64,000 nucleotides of DNA from Tenericutes bacterium MZ-XQ (GTDB lineage: Bacteria > Bacillota_I > Bacilli_A > Acholeplasmatales > Acholeplasmataceae): assembly GCA_002838205.1 (NCBI GenBank), contig CP017950.1, positions 1,494,858 to 1,558,857 of the forward strand, in the 5' to 3' direction. Shown in pieces: positions 34,453-43,083 of this stretch. Below the pieces are notes generated by a model, which worked only from the letters and a program-made list of their open reading frames with translations, was not told the origin of the DNA and did no database searches. A program made the translations under genes and the position numbers. Each line of letters opens with the position of its first letter. Position 1 is the stretch's first letter.

Positions 34453-34458
34453 ATTATA
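34453..34458 (-). promoter_or_regulatory. Extended -10 promoter of the leucine dehydrogenase-VOR operon
   Basis: The minus strand reads TATGTTATAAT about 40 bases before the chosen ATG, an extended -10. I see no convincing -35 at 17 bases. Confidence 0.5.
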
Positions 34459-34520
34459 ACATAGTTATAATAAGAATACATGAGAAAATTTAAGAATGTT
34501 TCTAAATAACATAATTTACC

Positions 34521-34548
34521 AAAAAAAGAGTACTAAAATTAGTACTCT
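34521..34548 (-). terminator. Terminator of the CAT-MsrB-kinase gene run
   Basis: On the minus strand AGAGTACTA, a four-base loop and TAGTACTCT form a perfect nine-pair stem followed by a seven-base U-run. The stem overlaps the stop codon of the CAT gene. Confidence 0.88.
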
Positions 34549-35168
34549 TCTAGTCGTTTTTCTAATTGGTTGATCAGTTTACCTACATGAAAACCATCAA
34601 CAAACGCATGATGAACTTCTATGGATAAAGGCATCATCATTTTTTCACCTTGTTTCTCAAATTTTCCCCATCCTATTCGAGGAACAGCATCTTTAGAATC
34701 TATGTTTGAAGGATGACTCGTTTGAGTAAACTTAGCCCAAGGAAACGTAGTTATATAAATTAAATCCTGTCTGACTTCTTCCTCTAAATCAATAAATTTA
34801 TTGCCTTGACTTTTTGATTTTTGAATGGCTTTTTCTTGAAATGCATCAATATCATTTATGAAATCAGCATTCACTATTTTAAATGTATCACCATCTTCTA
34901 TTTTATCTGTAAAAGAGGGTGAAACTAAATCAAAAAGAGAAGGTGCTCCATCTACAAATCGATATCTAAAATTTTCAATTTTATTTAATTCATCTAGTAA
35001 TATCCACATAAATGAAAAGTAAAATGATCGTTTATTTGCTTTTACATAATCATAGAATTTTTTTACATCCAGTTCAACTGTAATTTGGTACCTTGGAAGC
35101 TCCATATCTTTATAAAACTCAAAAACATCTTTTCTCTTCCAAGAACTTATGTCAATTTTTTTCATCAT
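34539..35168 (-). CDS. Chloramphenicol acetyltransferase-like protein (CatA family)
   Basis: 209-residue trimeric-type acetyltransferase. The catalytic signature HHAFVDGFHV is present near the C-terminus, and the N-terminus (SSWKRKDVFEFYKDMELPRY) and FYFSFMWILLDELNKIENFR correspond to CatA. Such chromosomal genes may confer chloramphenicol resistance or acetylate something else; sequence alone does not tell. Two adjacent ATGs exist (35168, 35165). The start overlaps the upstream esterase gene by 17 bases. No mobile element flanks it, so recent acquisition is not evident. Confidence 0.88.
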   Translation of the reverse strand: MMKKIDISSWKRKDVFEFYKDMELPRYQITVELDVKKFYDYVKANKRSFYFSFMWILLDELNKIENFRYRFVDGAPSLFDLVSPSFTDKIEDGDTFKIVNADFINDIDAFQEKAIQKSKSQGNKFIDLEEEVRQDLIYITTFPWAKFTQTSHPSNIDSKDAVPRIGWGKFEKQGEKMMMPLSIEVHHAFVDGFHVGKLINQLEKRLEEY

Positions 35169-36087
35169 CTAATCTCCCTAATAAAAATAATGTGCGTTCG
35201 TCGATGCGTTTTCTAATGAATTGACTAAAGAAAACGGCATCATATCCATGTACTGCATTTTTCATATGTCTCTCTACAACTTTAATACCTAATGATTTAA
35301 GCTTTTCTGCAAACCAGATGCCTTCATCTCTTAAACAATCATATTCCGCAGTTTCTATATATGTTGTTGGTAGTCCTTTTAAATCAGCAATTAAAAATGA
35401 TGTATAAGTAAGCATACCATAATCACCATTTTTTAAATATATTTCCCACATGTTTTTATTTAAAATAGAGTTCCACATCGGTGTATCATCAAACATCTTC
35501 ATTGATGGTGAGATTTGTCTATGGTCAATGACCGGATAAAACAACAACATACTCTCAAAAGATCTTTTTAGTCGATCCCTAACTAAAAGCGCAACACCAA
35601 CTGATAAATTTCCACCCGCGCTATCGCCAGCAATAGATATTTGATTGATATCTATACCGAGCATATCTTTATTCTCAATCATCCATAAATAAGCTGAATA
35701 ACAGTCTTCTAATCCTATTGGAAATGGGTATTTTGGCGCTAATCTATATTTAACAAAAACAGCTAAATGATTGGAGTCATCAATCATATCAGAAACCATT
35801 CTCAAATGAACCAAAGTTCCCTCAATTTGAAATCCACCACCATGAAGATATAGCAATCCTTTTTCATTTTTTGTTTCATCTTTATGTTTTAAGACAAATA
35901 CTTTTATTTTCTTATTTTGATAGCCCTTAATGACATAAGTTTTTTTATTCATACCTTTTGTAGGTTTCGTAAAATATAAGCTCATATTAAAAATCATATT
36001 AAAAATAACTCTTCTAAACGAAGAATATTTTTTATACCGTAAAGGCCTTAATATTCTTAACTCTTTATCAATGTCATAAGGTTTCAT
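35152..36087 (-). CDS. Alpha/beta hydrolase of the hormone-sensitive lipase family
   Basis: Carboxylesterase-type enzyme. It has the oxyanion motif YLHGGGFQIEG and nucleophile elbow ISIAGDSAGGNLS, with the acid in ETAEYDCLRDEG and the His in AVHGYDAVF. About 311 residues from the ATG at 36087, which lies five bases after the MsrB stop; an ATG at 36123 inside msrB (RBS AAGAAGGG, close spacing) is the alternative and would add 12 residues. Cytoplasmic, no signal peptide. Physiological ester unknown. Confidence 0.85.
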   Translation of the reverse strand: MKPYDIDKELRILRPLRYKKYSSFRRVIFNMIFNMSLYFTKPTKGMNKKTYVIKGYQNKKIKVFVLKHKDETKNEKGLLYLHGGGFQIEGTLVHLRMVSDMIDDSNHLAVFVKYRLAPKYPFPIGLEDCYSAYLWMIENKDMLGIDINQISIAGDSAGGNLSVGVALLVRDRLKRSFESMLLFYPVIDHRQISPSMKMFDDTPMWNSILNKNMWEIYLKNGDYGMLTYTSFLIADLKGLPTTYIETAEYDCLRDEGIWFAEKLKSLGIKVVERHMKNAVHGYDAVFFSQFIRKRIDERTLFLLGRLDDEKN

Positions 36088-36091
36088 CAAA

Positions 36092-36517
36092 TCACTTTTC
36101 GAAAAGCTTTTTATACTCTCCATACCCTTCTTTTTCTAGGTCTTTTTTTGGGATAAACCTTAATGCTGCTGAATTGATGCAATATCTATATCCCCCTAGC
36201 TCAATAGGACCATCTGTAAATAGATGTCCCAAATGACTATCTGCATCTTTTGATCTAACTTCAGTTCTCATCATCCCAAAGCTTTTATCTAGCTTGGTAT
36301 TGACTGATGTTAATGGTTTAGCGAAACTTGGCCACCCACAACTACTATCAAATTTATCAAGACTTGAAAACAAAGGTTCTCCAGATACGATATCAACATA
36401 GATCCCCTCTTCGTGATGATTCCAAAACTCATTTTCAAATGGTCTTTCAGTCCCTTGCTCTTGAGTCACATGATATTGTAATGGTGTTAGTTTTTTCTTT
36501 AAGTTTTCTTTTTTCAT
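36092..36517 (-). CDS. msrB: Peptide methionine (R)-S-oxide reductase
   Basis: Repairs methionine-R-sulfoxide in proteins with thioredoxin as reductant. The 141 residues contain TEEQG-type start ([17 protein letters not shown]), [20 protein letters not shown], the resolving Cys in DSSCGWPSF and catalytic Cys in [11 protein letters not shown]. The zinc CxxC pairs found in some MsrB proteins are absent. An MsrA gene is not adjacent. It lies between the histidine kinase gene (13 bases upstream) and the esterase gene, all in one direction. Confidence 0.94.
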   Translation of the reverse strand: MKKENLKKKLTPLQYHVTQEQGTERPFENEFWNHHEEGIYVDIVSGEPLFSSLDKFDSSCGWPSFAKPLTSVNTKLDKSFGMMRTEVRSKDADSHLGHLFTDGPIELGGYRYCINSAALRFIPKKDLEKEGYGEYKKLFEK

Positions 36518-36530
36518 ATTTTCACCTATC

Positions 36531-38903
36531 TTATACTAGTTTTTCTAAAAACACTTTTAAAACATCTACAAGCTTTATGATTTCGTATGATAATACTTCG
36601 TATGCTTTTTCTAAAGATGATTGATCTTTTTTCTCATTCATTTCCATCATATTTGTCAATAACCATGTTGCTCGTTTACCTGATAAATATGAACAAGAAC
36701 CTTTAAAATAATGTAGTTTCTCTTTAATCTCAATACGATTTTTTGATTCTATAGCTTCTCTAATCGCATGCATATCTTTTTTATACTCTCCTAAGAAGGC
36801 TTCTATTACAGATTTAGCAATATCAAAACTATCATCAAACCTATACATATAATCTTTTTGGTCAAAAACTAAAAAAGAAGCTGGCACAAAGATTTGTTTT
36901 TGGACAGAAAGATGTTTTCTCAAAATCCGTTCTAATGCTTCCATATGAATTGGTTTAAATAGCACGTCATTCATTTGTGCCTCTTTCATCAAATCATAAT
37001 CATTTAAAAATGCGTTTGCTGTTACCCCAATGATAGGAATATAACCATATTGCGGACCTAAGCTTCTAATGTTTTTTGATGCTTCAATACCACTCATCTC
37101 TGGCATCTGAATGTCCATAAGGATAATATCAAATCGCTCATTTTTTGCTGCCTCAATAGCCTTTTGTCCACTATCAACAAGTTTTGAATGGACTCCTTGT
37201 TTTTTCAATATGTTTTCAAGTGCAATTCGATTTAAGCGATTGTCATCTACGACCAAAGCATATCCAGATAATGCCTCGTTATATTTATCAAATCGTTCTT
37301 GTTTTCTTTCAAATAATTGCCCGACTATCTTTTGATATACAGTTTTTCTTGATATGATCTTTTGGAAATATAATTGAATTTGCATGTGATGTATACGATC
37401 AAAACTTCCAACTTTAATAAATAATGTAGATGATTTCGCATAGTTATTTTTATAAAAATCTATGAGTTCTAAAGACTTTTCCTGATTAAATACAATAAAA
37501 TCGTACTTCTGAAGTTCATTTTCTTCAAAATAACTGACATACATACCCATAGAAAGGAACATCGTTTCAAAGTGTTTCATCACAAGATCTTGATCGGTAA
37601 GTAATACTTTAAGTCCATGAACTTCTTTAAAATCAACAAATCCCTGTTTTTTTAGAGATAGATTGAATGAAAACTTACTTCCCTTATTTGGTGTGCTTTC
37701 TAAATCTATAGAGGAACCAAGTTTTTCAATCAACTGCTTTACAATGGATAAACCAAGGCCTGTACCTTCATATTTTCTTGAATCTCCCGAATCAATCTGA
37801 TAAAACTTATCAAATATCTTATCGATATGATGGTCATGAATACCAATACCTGTGTCTTCTATAGTAAATCTAACAAGGTCGAATACATCACCTTTTTCTA
37901 TGCATTTAACACTCATTTTGATATATCCTTGATGTGTGTATTTAATCGCATTACTTAATAAATTTAAAATAATTTGTCTGATTTTTGAATAGTCAGCAAT
38001 ATAATGATGCTTGATCGAGTAATCAAAATCAAAATCAACATCTAATCCCTTTTCATATGCTTTTGAAAATATGGTCAACATCATATTTGTCAGTTCATTC
38101 TCTAGGTCAAATATATCTTCAAAAATATCAACCTGACCACTCTCTATTTTTGATATATCTAATAAATCATTAATCATCGACATCAAAGCTTTTGTTGAGT
38201 AAGATGCAATATCATGATATTCTTTTTGCTCTGTCGAAAGTTCAGTCGACTCAAGTAAATACAATGCATTAGAAATTCCATGTAATGGTGTTCTAAACTC
38301 ATGACTAATTTTGGCTAAAAACTGATTTTTTTCTAAACTAGCCTCATCAGCTTTCTGTTTGAGTTCTATTAATACTTTTTGCTGTTCCTGTTTTAATATC
38401 GCATTGGTAATAACCTCGGAAAGAACTTTGAGCAAGTTCATTTCTTTATCATTCCATTGCCTTTTATTTCTAACATCATCAAAGCCAACAAATCCTAAAC
38501 ATTGATCCGCATTCATTAATGGAAGTGTTGTTACTGATTTTACACCTTGAGGCTCTAATATATCATATATTAAATGACCTTGTTTTAGTGCAATAACATC
38601 CTCGTAAATCACAGGATTTCCTTCTAAGTGATGATTGACCCATACTTGATCAAAAATGTCCATACTGATGTTTTGCAAATTCTCTATTTCTTTTGACACG
38701 TTTTTATTGCACCACTCAAATGTATTGCTCATGACACGTTTATCGTGATCATAACTAAATACATAAACACGATCTACATCAAGAAAATCGCCCACCATAG
38801 CAAGCGCATTTTCGATTTTCTCATGAAACTCATTGATGTTGATATTAATCAGTTCAGTTGCAATACTTAATACAATTTCTTGAAAACCATCATGATTATT
38901 CAT
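36531..38903 (-). CDS. Hybrid sensor histidine kinase: GAF-HisKA-HATPase-REC-REC-HPt
   Basis: 790-residue cytoplasmic multistep phosphorelay kinase without TM segments. Order: GAF-like domain (about 10-170), short coiled coil, HisKA with phosphoacceptor His201 ([13 protein letters not shown]), HATPase_c ([29 protein letters not shown]), a degenerate receiver (about 440-530, [20 protein letters not shown], lacking a clear phospho-Asp), a full receiver with Asp597 ([14 protein letters not shown]) and an HPt domain with His731 ([12 protein letters not shown]). No output regulator gene is nearby. The GAF domain suggests a small-molecule or redox signal. It sits 13 bases upstream of msrB, which hints at oxidative stress but does not show it. 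Confidence 0.9.
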   Translation of the reverse strand: MNNHDGFQEIVLSIATELINININEFHEKIENALAMVGDFLDVDRVYVFSYDHDKRVMSNTFEWCNKNVSKEIENLQNISMDIFDQVWVNHHLEGNPVIYEDVIALKQGHLIYDILEPQGVKSVTTLPLMNADQCLGFVGFDDVRNKRQWNDKEMNLLKVLSEVITNAILKQEQQKVLIELKQKADEASLEKNQFLAKISHEFRTPLHGISNALYLLESTELSTEQKEYHDIASYSTKALMSMINDLLDISKIESGQVDIFEDIFDLENELTNMMLTIFSKAYEKGLDVDFDFDYSIKHHYIADYSKIRQIILNLLSNAIKYTHQGYIKMSVKCIEKGDVFDLVRFTIEDTGIGIHDHHIDKIFDKFYQIDSGDSRKYEGTGLGLSIVKQLIEKLGSSIDLESTPNKGSKFSFNLSLKKQGFVDFKEVHGLKVLLTDQDLVMKHFETMFLSMGMYVSYFEENELQKYDFIVFNQEKSLELIDFYKNNYAKSSTLFIKVGSFDRIHHMQIQLYFQKIISRKTVYQKIVGQLFERKQERFDKYNEALSGYALVVDDNRLNRIALENILKKQGVHSKLVDSGQKAIEAAKNERFDIILMDIQMPEMSGIEASKNIRSLGPQYGYIPIIGVTANAFLNDYDLMKEAQMNDVLFKPIHMEALERILRKHLSVQKQIFVPASFLVFDQKDYMYRFDDSFDIAKSVIEAFLGEYKKDMHAIREAIESKNRIEIKEKLHYFKGSCSYLSGKRATWLLTNMMEMNEKKDQSSLEKAYEVLSYEIIKLVDVLKVFLEKLV

Positions 38904-38974
38904 AAATCCCTCTACATAAATGAAGTCTTATATAACTATTATATATGAAAACTCAATTTCTTGAAAGTATAAGA

Positions 38975-38999
38975 AAAAAAGGCATGCGCCTTTATTTTG
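38975..38999 (-). terminator. Terminator of the PgpA-like gene
   Basis: AAAGGC, loop ATGC and GCCTTT form a short stem with a U-run on the minus strand. It overlaps the last codons of the gene. Confidence 0.65.
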
Positions 39000-39510
39000 A
39001 AAATCTATGTGCAATTGAGCTTGCTGCTGCTGCAGCCATAGCCCCAACGATGTCATCTAAAAATGTATTGCATCGATTTGGTTTTTTTCCTTCCTTATCC
39101 AAAACACCGATAATTCCCGGTTTTGCTTTATCTACATATCCAAAATTTGTAAATCCAATGGATCCATATACATTAACGATAGACAATGCCATGATTTCAT
39201 CAATACCATATAAACCGTAGTCATTTAATAATATTGTTGAAAGTGGTTCAGATAACAAGCCTTTTTCAGCTAAAACATCAAGTTCTACACCTGTAATAAC
39301 TGCATGTTGAACCTCTCTTTTCTTTACAACTTTTTTTACATGTTCTAAACAATACTCCAAAGTTAAATTTGGAATATATTTTTTTTGTAAGTCATAGGTG
39401 ATTTCTGCAATATCTTCTAGTTTGACACCACGTTTTTCTAGTGTATCAACAACAATCTGATAGTTCTTTTGGGCTTCGCGAAGCTCTTCTTCTGTCTTTT
39501 GAAAACTCAC
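38992..39510 (-). CDS. Phosphatidylglycerophosphatase A-related protein (YutG-like)
   Basis: 172-residue protein with an N-terminal helical extension and the PgpA-like core: VNVYGSIGFTNFGYVDKAKP, then KPNRCNTFLDDIVGAMAAAAA. The TFLDDIVGA acidic motif matches the metal-binding site of PgpA family proteins in Firmicutes (B. subtilis YutG type), which would dephosphorylate phosphatidylglycerophosphate. There are no strong TM helices, unlike enteric PgpA. RBS GGGAGGAATCTCC overlaps normal spacing. A hairpin with an A/T tract overlaps its 3' end. Confidence 0.75.
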   Translation of the reverse strand: MSFQKTEEELREAQKNYQIVVDTLEKRGVKLEDIAEITYDLQKKYIPNLTLEYCLEHVKKVVKKREVQHAVITGVELDVLAEKGLLSEPLSTILLNDYGLYGIDEIMALSIVNVYGSIGFTNFGYVDKAKPGIIGVLDKEGKKPNRCNTFLDDIVGAMAAAAASSIAHRFSK

Positions 39511-39584
39511 GGAGATTCCTCCCTTTATTTTTAGAGTGTATTACTATTATACACGAATCAAGTGATTAATCAAGCCCAATATTT

Positions 39585-40679
39585 TTAATCCTCTTTTATA
39601 ATGATGGTTTTGCTATTTTCTAAGTAAATAACATCCTCTATACTTAAGTCACTTCTACCTATTGAAAAATCAGTAGTCAATATTTGTGCACCACTTTCCA
39701 TAGCATCTAAAAATCTTGATTGACTAAAATGTAGATTAGAATCTATTCTAGTTCTCACCATGAAGTGCTGATCAACTAGTGTTTTTATTTTTTCTACATC
39801 CACATCATTTTGTACAAAAAAGGATGCATAACTTGGTAATATCTCAGTATAATAACTTCCTATAAACATGGACTGTTTTTGTAAGGTTTTATCCATCTCA
39901 TAGTAGGGCGCAGTATAATTTCCTGGATGTAAAACGAAAATCGTTTGATTCAAAAGATCACTAATCACTGGCCATCCATCATTCATGATGACATCACTTA
40001 AAACTTCAGTTTCATCAATCAAATGAGATGGTTTATATACATAAGTTTGAAGTTTAGTGCTGATAAGTTCATCTAAAAGGGTTAAAGCATTTTGGTCAAA
40101 AGCATCTAAAAATGGATCAAGCATCATCCAATCATCTTTGACTTCAACTAAAATGATAATCGGCAAATGTGTTTGATGTTCGGAAAAGAGCTTAATCTCT
40201 TCTAAAACAAGTTCAAAATTTACTGCTTGACTACTTTGATCTACAAGTGGTACATGTGTTAACTCAAAAACGCCGTTTCTAAATCTTAAATCAAACTCAA
40301 AACTTCTAATCCCGAGGTTAAGTTGGTCAGTTATAGACTGATAACCATAATTCAAAGCTCTTGCTTCAGCAAATGAGTCACCTAAACCAACGAAAAATCT
40401 ACCGATTGCTGGACCTACTTTTTTGTAACTATTATGTGATGCAAGCATTCGAATATCGTCTAATTTTACAGATGGATTATCAAGATCAAAGTTCACAAAA
40501 TTACTCTCATCGAGATCATCATGCTGCCCTGATTCATACAACTCTCTTATCATTTCCATGTGTTTTTCTTGTTTGTTGATATCAATCGTTCTTACTAAAA
40601 CTAATCTAATGATAATCCCTAAAAAGAAAATGATTAGCATAGACAGTGTTATGATTGTTATTTTTAATAATTTCTTCAT
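39585..40679 (-). CDS. Membrane-anchored PI-PLC-like phosphodiesterase
   Basis: 364 residues with an N-terminal uncleaved anchor (about 5-28) and an extracytoplasmic PLC-like phosphodiesterase domain. The motif RMLASHNSYKKVGPAIGR supplies the first catalytic His, GIRSFEFDLRFRNGVFELTH the metal-site Glu/Asp and the second His, and IIILVEVKDDW a further Glu/Lys region. This pattern matches the Ca2+-dependent PI-PLC-C1 family. A phosphodiester lipid or surface polymer is a likely substrate; inositol specificity cannot be claimed. RBS GAGGAGATAAATT. Monocistronic. Confidence 0.8.
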   Translation of the reverse strand: MKKLLKITIITLSMLIIFFLGIIIRLVLVRTIDINKQEKHMEMIRELYESGQHDDLDESNFVNFDLDNPSVKLDDIRMLASHNSYKKVGPAIGRFFVGLGDSFAEARALNYGYQSITDQLNLGIRSFEFDLRFRNGVFELTHVPLVDQSSQAVNFELVLEEIKLFSEHQTHLPIIILVEVKDDWMMLDPFLDAFDQNALTLLDELISTKLQTYVYKPSHLIDETEVLSDVIMNDGWPVISDLLNQTIFVLHPGNYTAPYYEMDKTLQKQSMFIGSYYTEILPSYASFFVQNDVDVEKIKTLVDQHFMVRTRIDSNLHFSQSRFLDAMESGAQILTTDFSIGRSDLSIEDVIYLENSKTIIIKED

Positions 40680-40707
40680 AATTTATCTCCTCAGTTTGAA
40701 CACTTAT

Positions 40708-40736
40708 TTGTCTTATTTATAAATCTAATATATAAT
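40708..40736 (+). promoter_or_regulatory. Promoter of the CDGSH gene
   Basis: TTGTCT (40708-40713) and TATAAT (40731-40736) are separated by 17 bases, an almost ideal housekeeping promoter, 23 bases before the start codon. Confidence 0.75.
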
Positions 40737-40758
40737 AAAGAAAAAGGAGTTTTATTAT

Positions 40759-41001
40759 ATGGATAAATCAATAATTGCTCAAAAAAAACCTTATGTCGTT
40801 GAACTTGAAGCTGGTAAAAAGTACTTATTTTGCACTTGTGGAAAAAGTGAACATCAACCTTTTTGTGACCTTCAAAGTCATAAAGGAAGTAGTCATACAC
40901 CTAAAACATTTACTGTAGAAAAAGATGGCACATACTATTTATGTGGTTGTAAGCACTCTAAAAATCAGCCTTATTGTGATGGCACACATAAAACTTTATA
41001 A
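40759..41001 (+). CDS. Double CDGSH iron-sulfur domain protein
   Basis: 80-residue soluble protein with two CDGSH-type [2Fe-2S] motifs. The first reads CTCGKSEHQPFCDLQSH, the second CGCKHSKNQPYCDGTH; each supplies three Cys and one His. Proteins of this size with paired motifs are known in bacteria, where they bind two labile [2Fe-2S] clusters and take part in redox or iron-sulfur handling. No TM anchor. RBS AAAAGGAG. It has its own promoter and terminator. Confidence 0.93.
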   Translation: MDKSIIAQKKPYVVELEAGKKYLFCTCGKSEHQPFCDLQSHKGSSHTPKTFTVEKDGTYYLCGCKHSKNQPYCDGTHKTL

Positions 41002-41008
41002 ACTCATG

Positions 41009-41037
41009 AGTTAGGAGATATCCCTAACTTTTTTTTT
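41009..41037 (+). terminator. Terminator of the CDGSH gene, joined to the IS30 end
   Basis: AGTTAGG, loop of seven and CCTAACT form a seven-pair stem followed by nine T. The last seven T belong equally to the conserved terminal repeat of the IS30 element, so the insertion lies at or in the T-tract. Confidence 0.8.
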
Positions 41038-41065
41038 GCAGATAATTTGTCAATTCAAGTGCAAC
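41031..41065 (+). repeat. IS30 left terminal inverted repeat
   Basis: 35 bases matching the right end (42105-42139, opposite strand) at 31 of 35 positions. The outer 18 bases (TTTTTTTGCAGATAATTT) and inner nine (AAGTGCAAC) are identical. The outermost T-run may partly belong to the host terminator. Confidence 0.85.
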
Positions 41066-42030
41066 GCATCATAGTGCTCATTGATTACTTCTAATGGAGT
41101 TTTAAAGTTGATACATTTTCTTGGTCTATTATTCAAACGATTTAATACTTCATTAACTTCATGATGATCAGTTTGTGACAAATCCATTCCTTTTGGATAA
41201 TATTCTCTTAATAAACCATTTGTATTTTCATTAGTTCCTTTTTGCCATGCACAATAAGGATCAGCGAAATACATCTGACAATTTAACTTCTCTTCAATCT
41301 CTTGATATCTAGAAAATTCTTTTCCACGGTCACATGTTATTGTTTTTACAAGTTCCGATGGAAACTGTGATAATAATTCAATCATCGCAGCCGTGACATT
41401 CTCACTTGTCCTATCGGGCAACAGTTTAACAAGATACAGTCTTGATTTACGTTCAACTAATGTGACAAAACAGTATTTACTTTTGCGCTGATGATTAAAT
41501 CTTCCTGATTCAACTGTATCAGCTTCCCAGTGACCTATGGATTGTCTTTTATAAACTTCTTTAGGCCGTTTTTTTATCGGTTTACCAATATTGAATCGTC
41601 CTCTTGTTTCTGCAGGTCGTTTAAACTTGCCTTTACGTCTTAATTTTGTCATATTTCCTTTGATAAGATATTTCTTATGGATCCATCTATAAATAGTTGA
41701 AAAACAGGGGATTTTTTCAGGTTGTCCTTTATCTCTCATAGCTATTTGTTCTGGAGACCATTGTTGATTCAATTTGCTTTCAATATACTCTTTGATGATT
41801 GGTGATATTTTTACCTTTCTATGGCTATTGATTCGACGTTTGTTGTATTTTTTTTGTGCGACATGAGGTAAGTATTTGTAACGATATCCACATGAATTTC
41901 TCTTTAACTCTCTAGATATCGTACTAGGACTCCTCTTTACTGCTTTACTAATCTGTCTAATACTCACGCCTGATAACCATAACTGATATATACATGTTCT
42001 TTCTTCTATGGTAAGATGTATGTAGTTCAT
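41050..42030 (-). CDS. IS30-family transposase
   Basis: 326-residue DDE transposase. The N-terminal helix-turn-helix is visible (LTIEERTCIYQLWLSGVSIR; SPSTISRELKRNS), and the catalytic domain carries Asp in GHWEADTVES, Asp in TCDRGKEF and Glu in GTNENTNGLLRE with the usual family spacing. The reading frame is intact, so the element may be active. The start lies about 75 bases inside the right end. Confidence 0.96.
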   Translation of the reverse strand: MNYIHLTIEERTCIYQLWLSGVSIRQISKAVKRSPSTISRELKRNSCGYRYKYLPHVAQKKYNKRRINSHRKVKISPIIKEYIESKLNQQWSPEQIAMRDKGQPEKIPCFSTIYRWIHKKYLIKGNMTKLRRKGKFKRPAETRGRFNIGKPIKKRPKEVYKRQSIGHWEADTVESGRFNHQRKSKYCFVTLVERKSRLYLVKLLPDRTSENVTAAMIELLSQFPSELVKTITCDRGKEFSRYQEIEEKLNCQMYFADPYCAWQKGTNENTNGLLREYYPKGMDLSQTDHHEVNEVLNRLNNRPRKCINFKTPLEVINEHYDALHLN

Positions 42031-42104
42031 AGTTTCTCCTTTTGTGTTTGTTTGGTCACTTACATTATAAAGGAATCTATGAACTTTTTTGATTTTTATT
42101 TAGT

Positions 42105-42139
42105 GTTGCACTTGTAATTATAAATTATCTGCAAAAAAA
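42105..42139 (-). repeat. IS30 right terminal inverted repeat
   Basis: Partner of the repeat at 41031-41065. The stop codon (42118-42120) and final six codons of the SDR gene are inside this repeat. Confidence 0.85.
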
Positions 42140-42984
42140 TCTTTGATTTCAAGCATATGTAATGTCTCATTCCACAATCTCTCAATCACTTCTTCTTTAT
42201 ATGTGATTGGATTTGATGTTACAATCACACCATGTCTGACGTAACTTCCGGATTGATTATCAAAGTTGGGTTCTGTTATAACATTTAACATATGTCTAGC
42301 GGCAACTTCAGGATCAATACCTTTTTTTGCTCGCCATGTCCATATGAAACTAGCTAATTTCGATGTGTTTTTAGTTCCAATATCAGTTTTCACTAAACCT
42401 GGATCAATGGCATATATTGGTATATCTTTATACTTACTAGCAAATCCTTTTACAAATAATACATTATATAGTTTAGATCTTTTATATGACCTTAAAATTG
42501 AATAAAGTGTTTTGGTCTCTAGATTATTAAAATTAATGTTAGCTCTATAATGTGACTGTGAACTAACCACAAGTATTCTTGATTTTGTATTTTGATTCAT
42601 ATAATCAAGTAATTGGTAAGTTAAATCTACAACAGCCAAATGATTTACTTGAAAGGTTAACTCGTGATTGTCTTTACTGATATGATATCCTGAAGTAACT
42701 CTTCCTGCAACATGGCACATATAATCAAGTCTTATGTTTTTTTCTTCCAAAAGATGTATGACCTGATTTGAGATATTTATAATGCCTTCATGATTGCTTA
42801 AATCACCTTTAACAATCATAAGTTCACTCTTGTTATCTAAATGATTTACTTCTTTTTTTAACTGTTCAATTTTCTCATCACTTCGACCTAACCCTATCAC
42901 GTCAATATTAGCCTTTAAAAGTGTTAAAACTAAACTTTTGCCTATACCCGAAGTTGCACCTGTTACTAATGCCAATTTTCTCAT
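42118..42984 (-). CDS. SDR-family oxidoreductase with 3' end altered by IS30
   Basis: Rossmann-fold NAD(P)-dependent oxidoreductase. It has the cofactor motif VTGATSGIGKSL, Ser in VVSSQSHY and the catalytic YKRSK, with PG motif in IYAIDPGLVKTDIG. I chose the ATG at 42984 (MRKLALVTG) with GGTGAT upstream; a GTG at 42996 would sit on the RBS. The last six residues (FFADNL) and the stop come from the IS30 terminal repeat, so the native C-terminus has been replaced or shortened. The core enzyme is complete and probably still folds. Retinol-dehydrogenase-like in overall pattern; substrate unknown. Confidence 0.85.
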   Translation of the reverse strand: MRKLALVTGATSGIGKSLVLTLLKANIDVIGLGRSDEKIEQLKKEVNHLDNKSELMIVKGDLSNHEGIINISNQVIHLLEEKNIRLDYMCHVAGRVTSGYHISKDNHELTFQVNHLAVVDLTYQLLDYMNQNTKSRILVVSSQSHYRANINFNNLETKTLYSILRSYKRSKLYNVLFVKGFASKYKDIPIYAIDPGLVKTDIGTKNTSKLASFIWTWRAKKGIDPEVAARHMLNVITEPNFDNQSGSYVRHGVIVTSNPITYKEEVIERLWNETLHMLEIKDFFADNL

Positions 42985-43083
42985 TTTAATCACCACATCT
43001 ATCTATTGTTTTCCTTTATTATACATGATATCATTTTGAGATGAAATTTTTATGTTATAATAATTTTGAATACGGAGGTTAAC

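Larger units (their letters stand above)
41031..42139. mobile_element. IS30-family insertion sequence, apparently complete
   Basis: The element is 1109 bp between the outer edges of two 35-base inverted repeats, with a full-length transposase on the minus strand. No clear target duplication is visible, partly because homopolymer T/A runs at both edges hide the exact ends. It sits between the 3' ends of the convergent CDGSH and SDR genes. Terminal repeats contain AAGTGCAAC, as is common in this family. Confidence 0.88.

Noticed and set aside
41031-42139. Target-site duplication of the IS30 element
   Set aside because: T and A runs at both edges prevent a clear definition, and no direct repeat of two or three bases fits the flanks.
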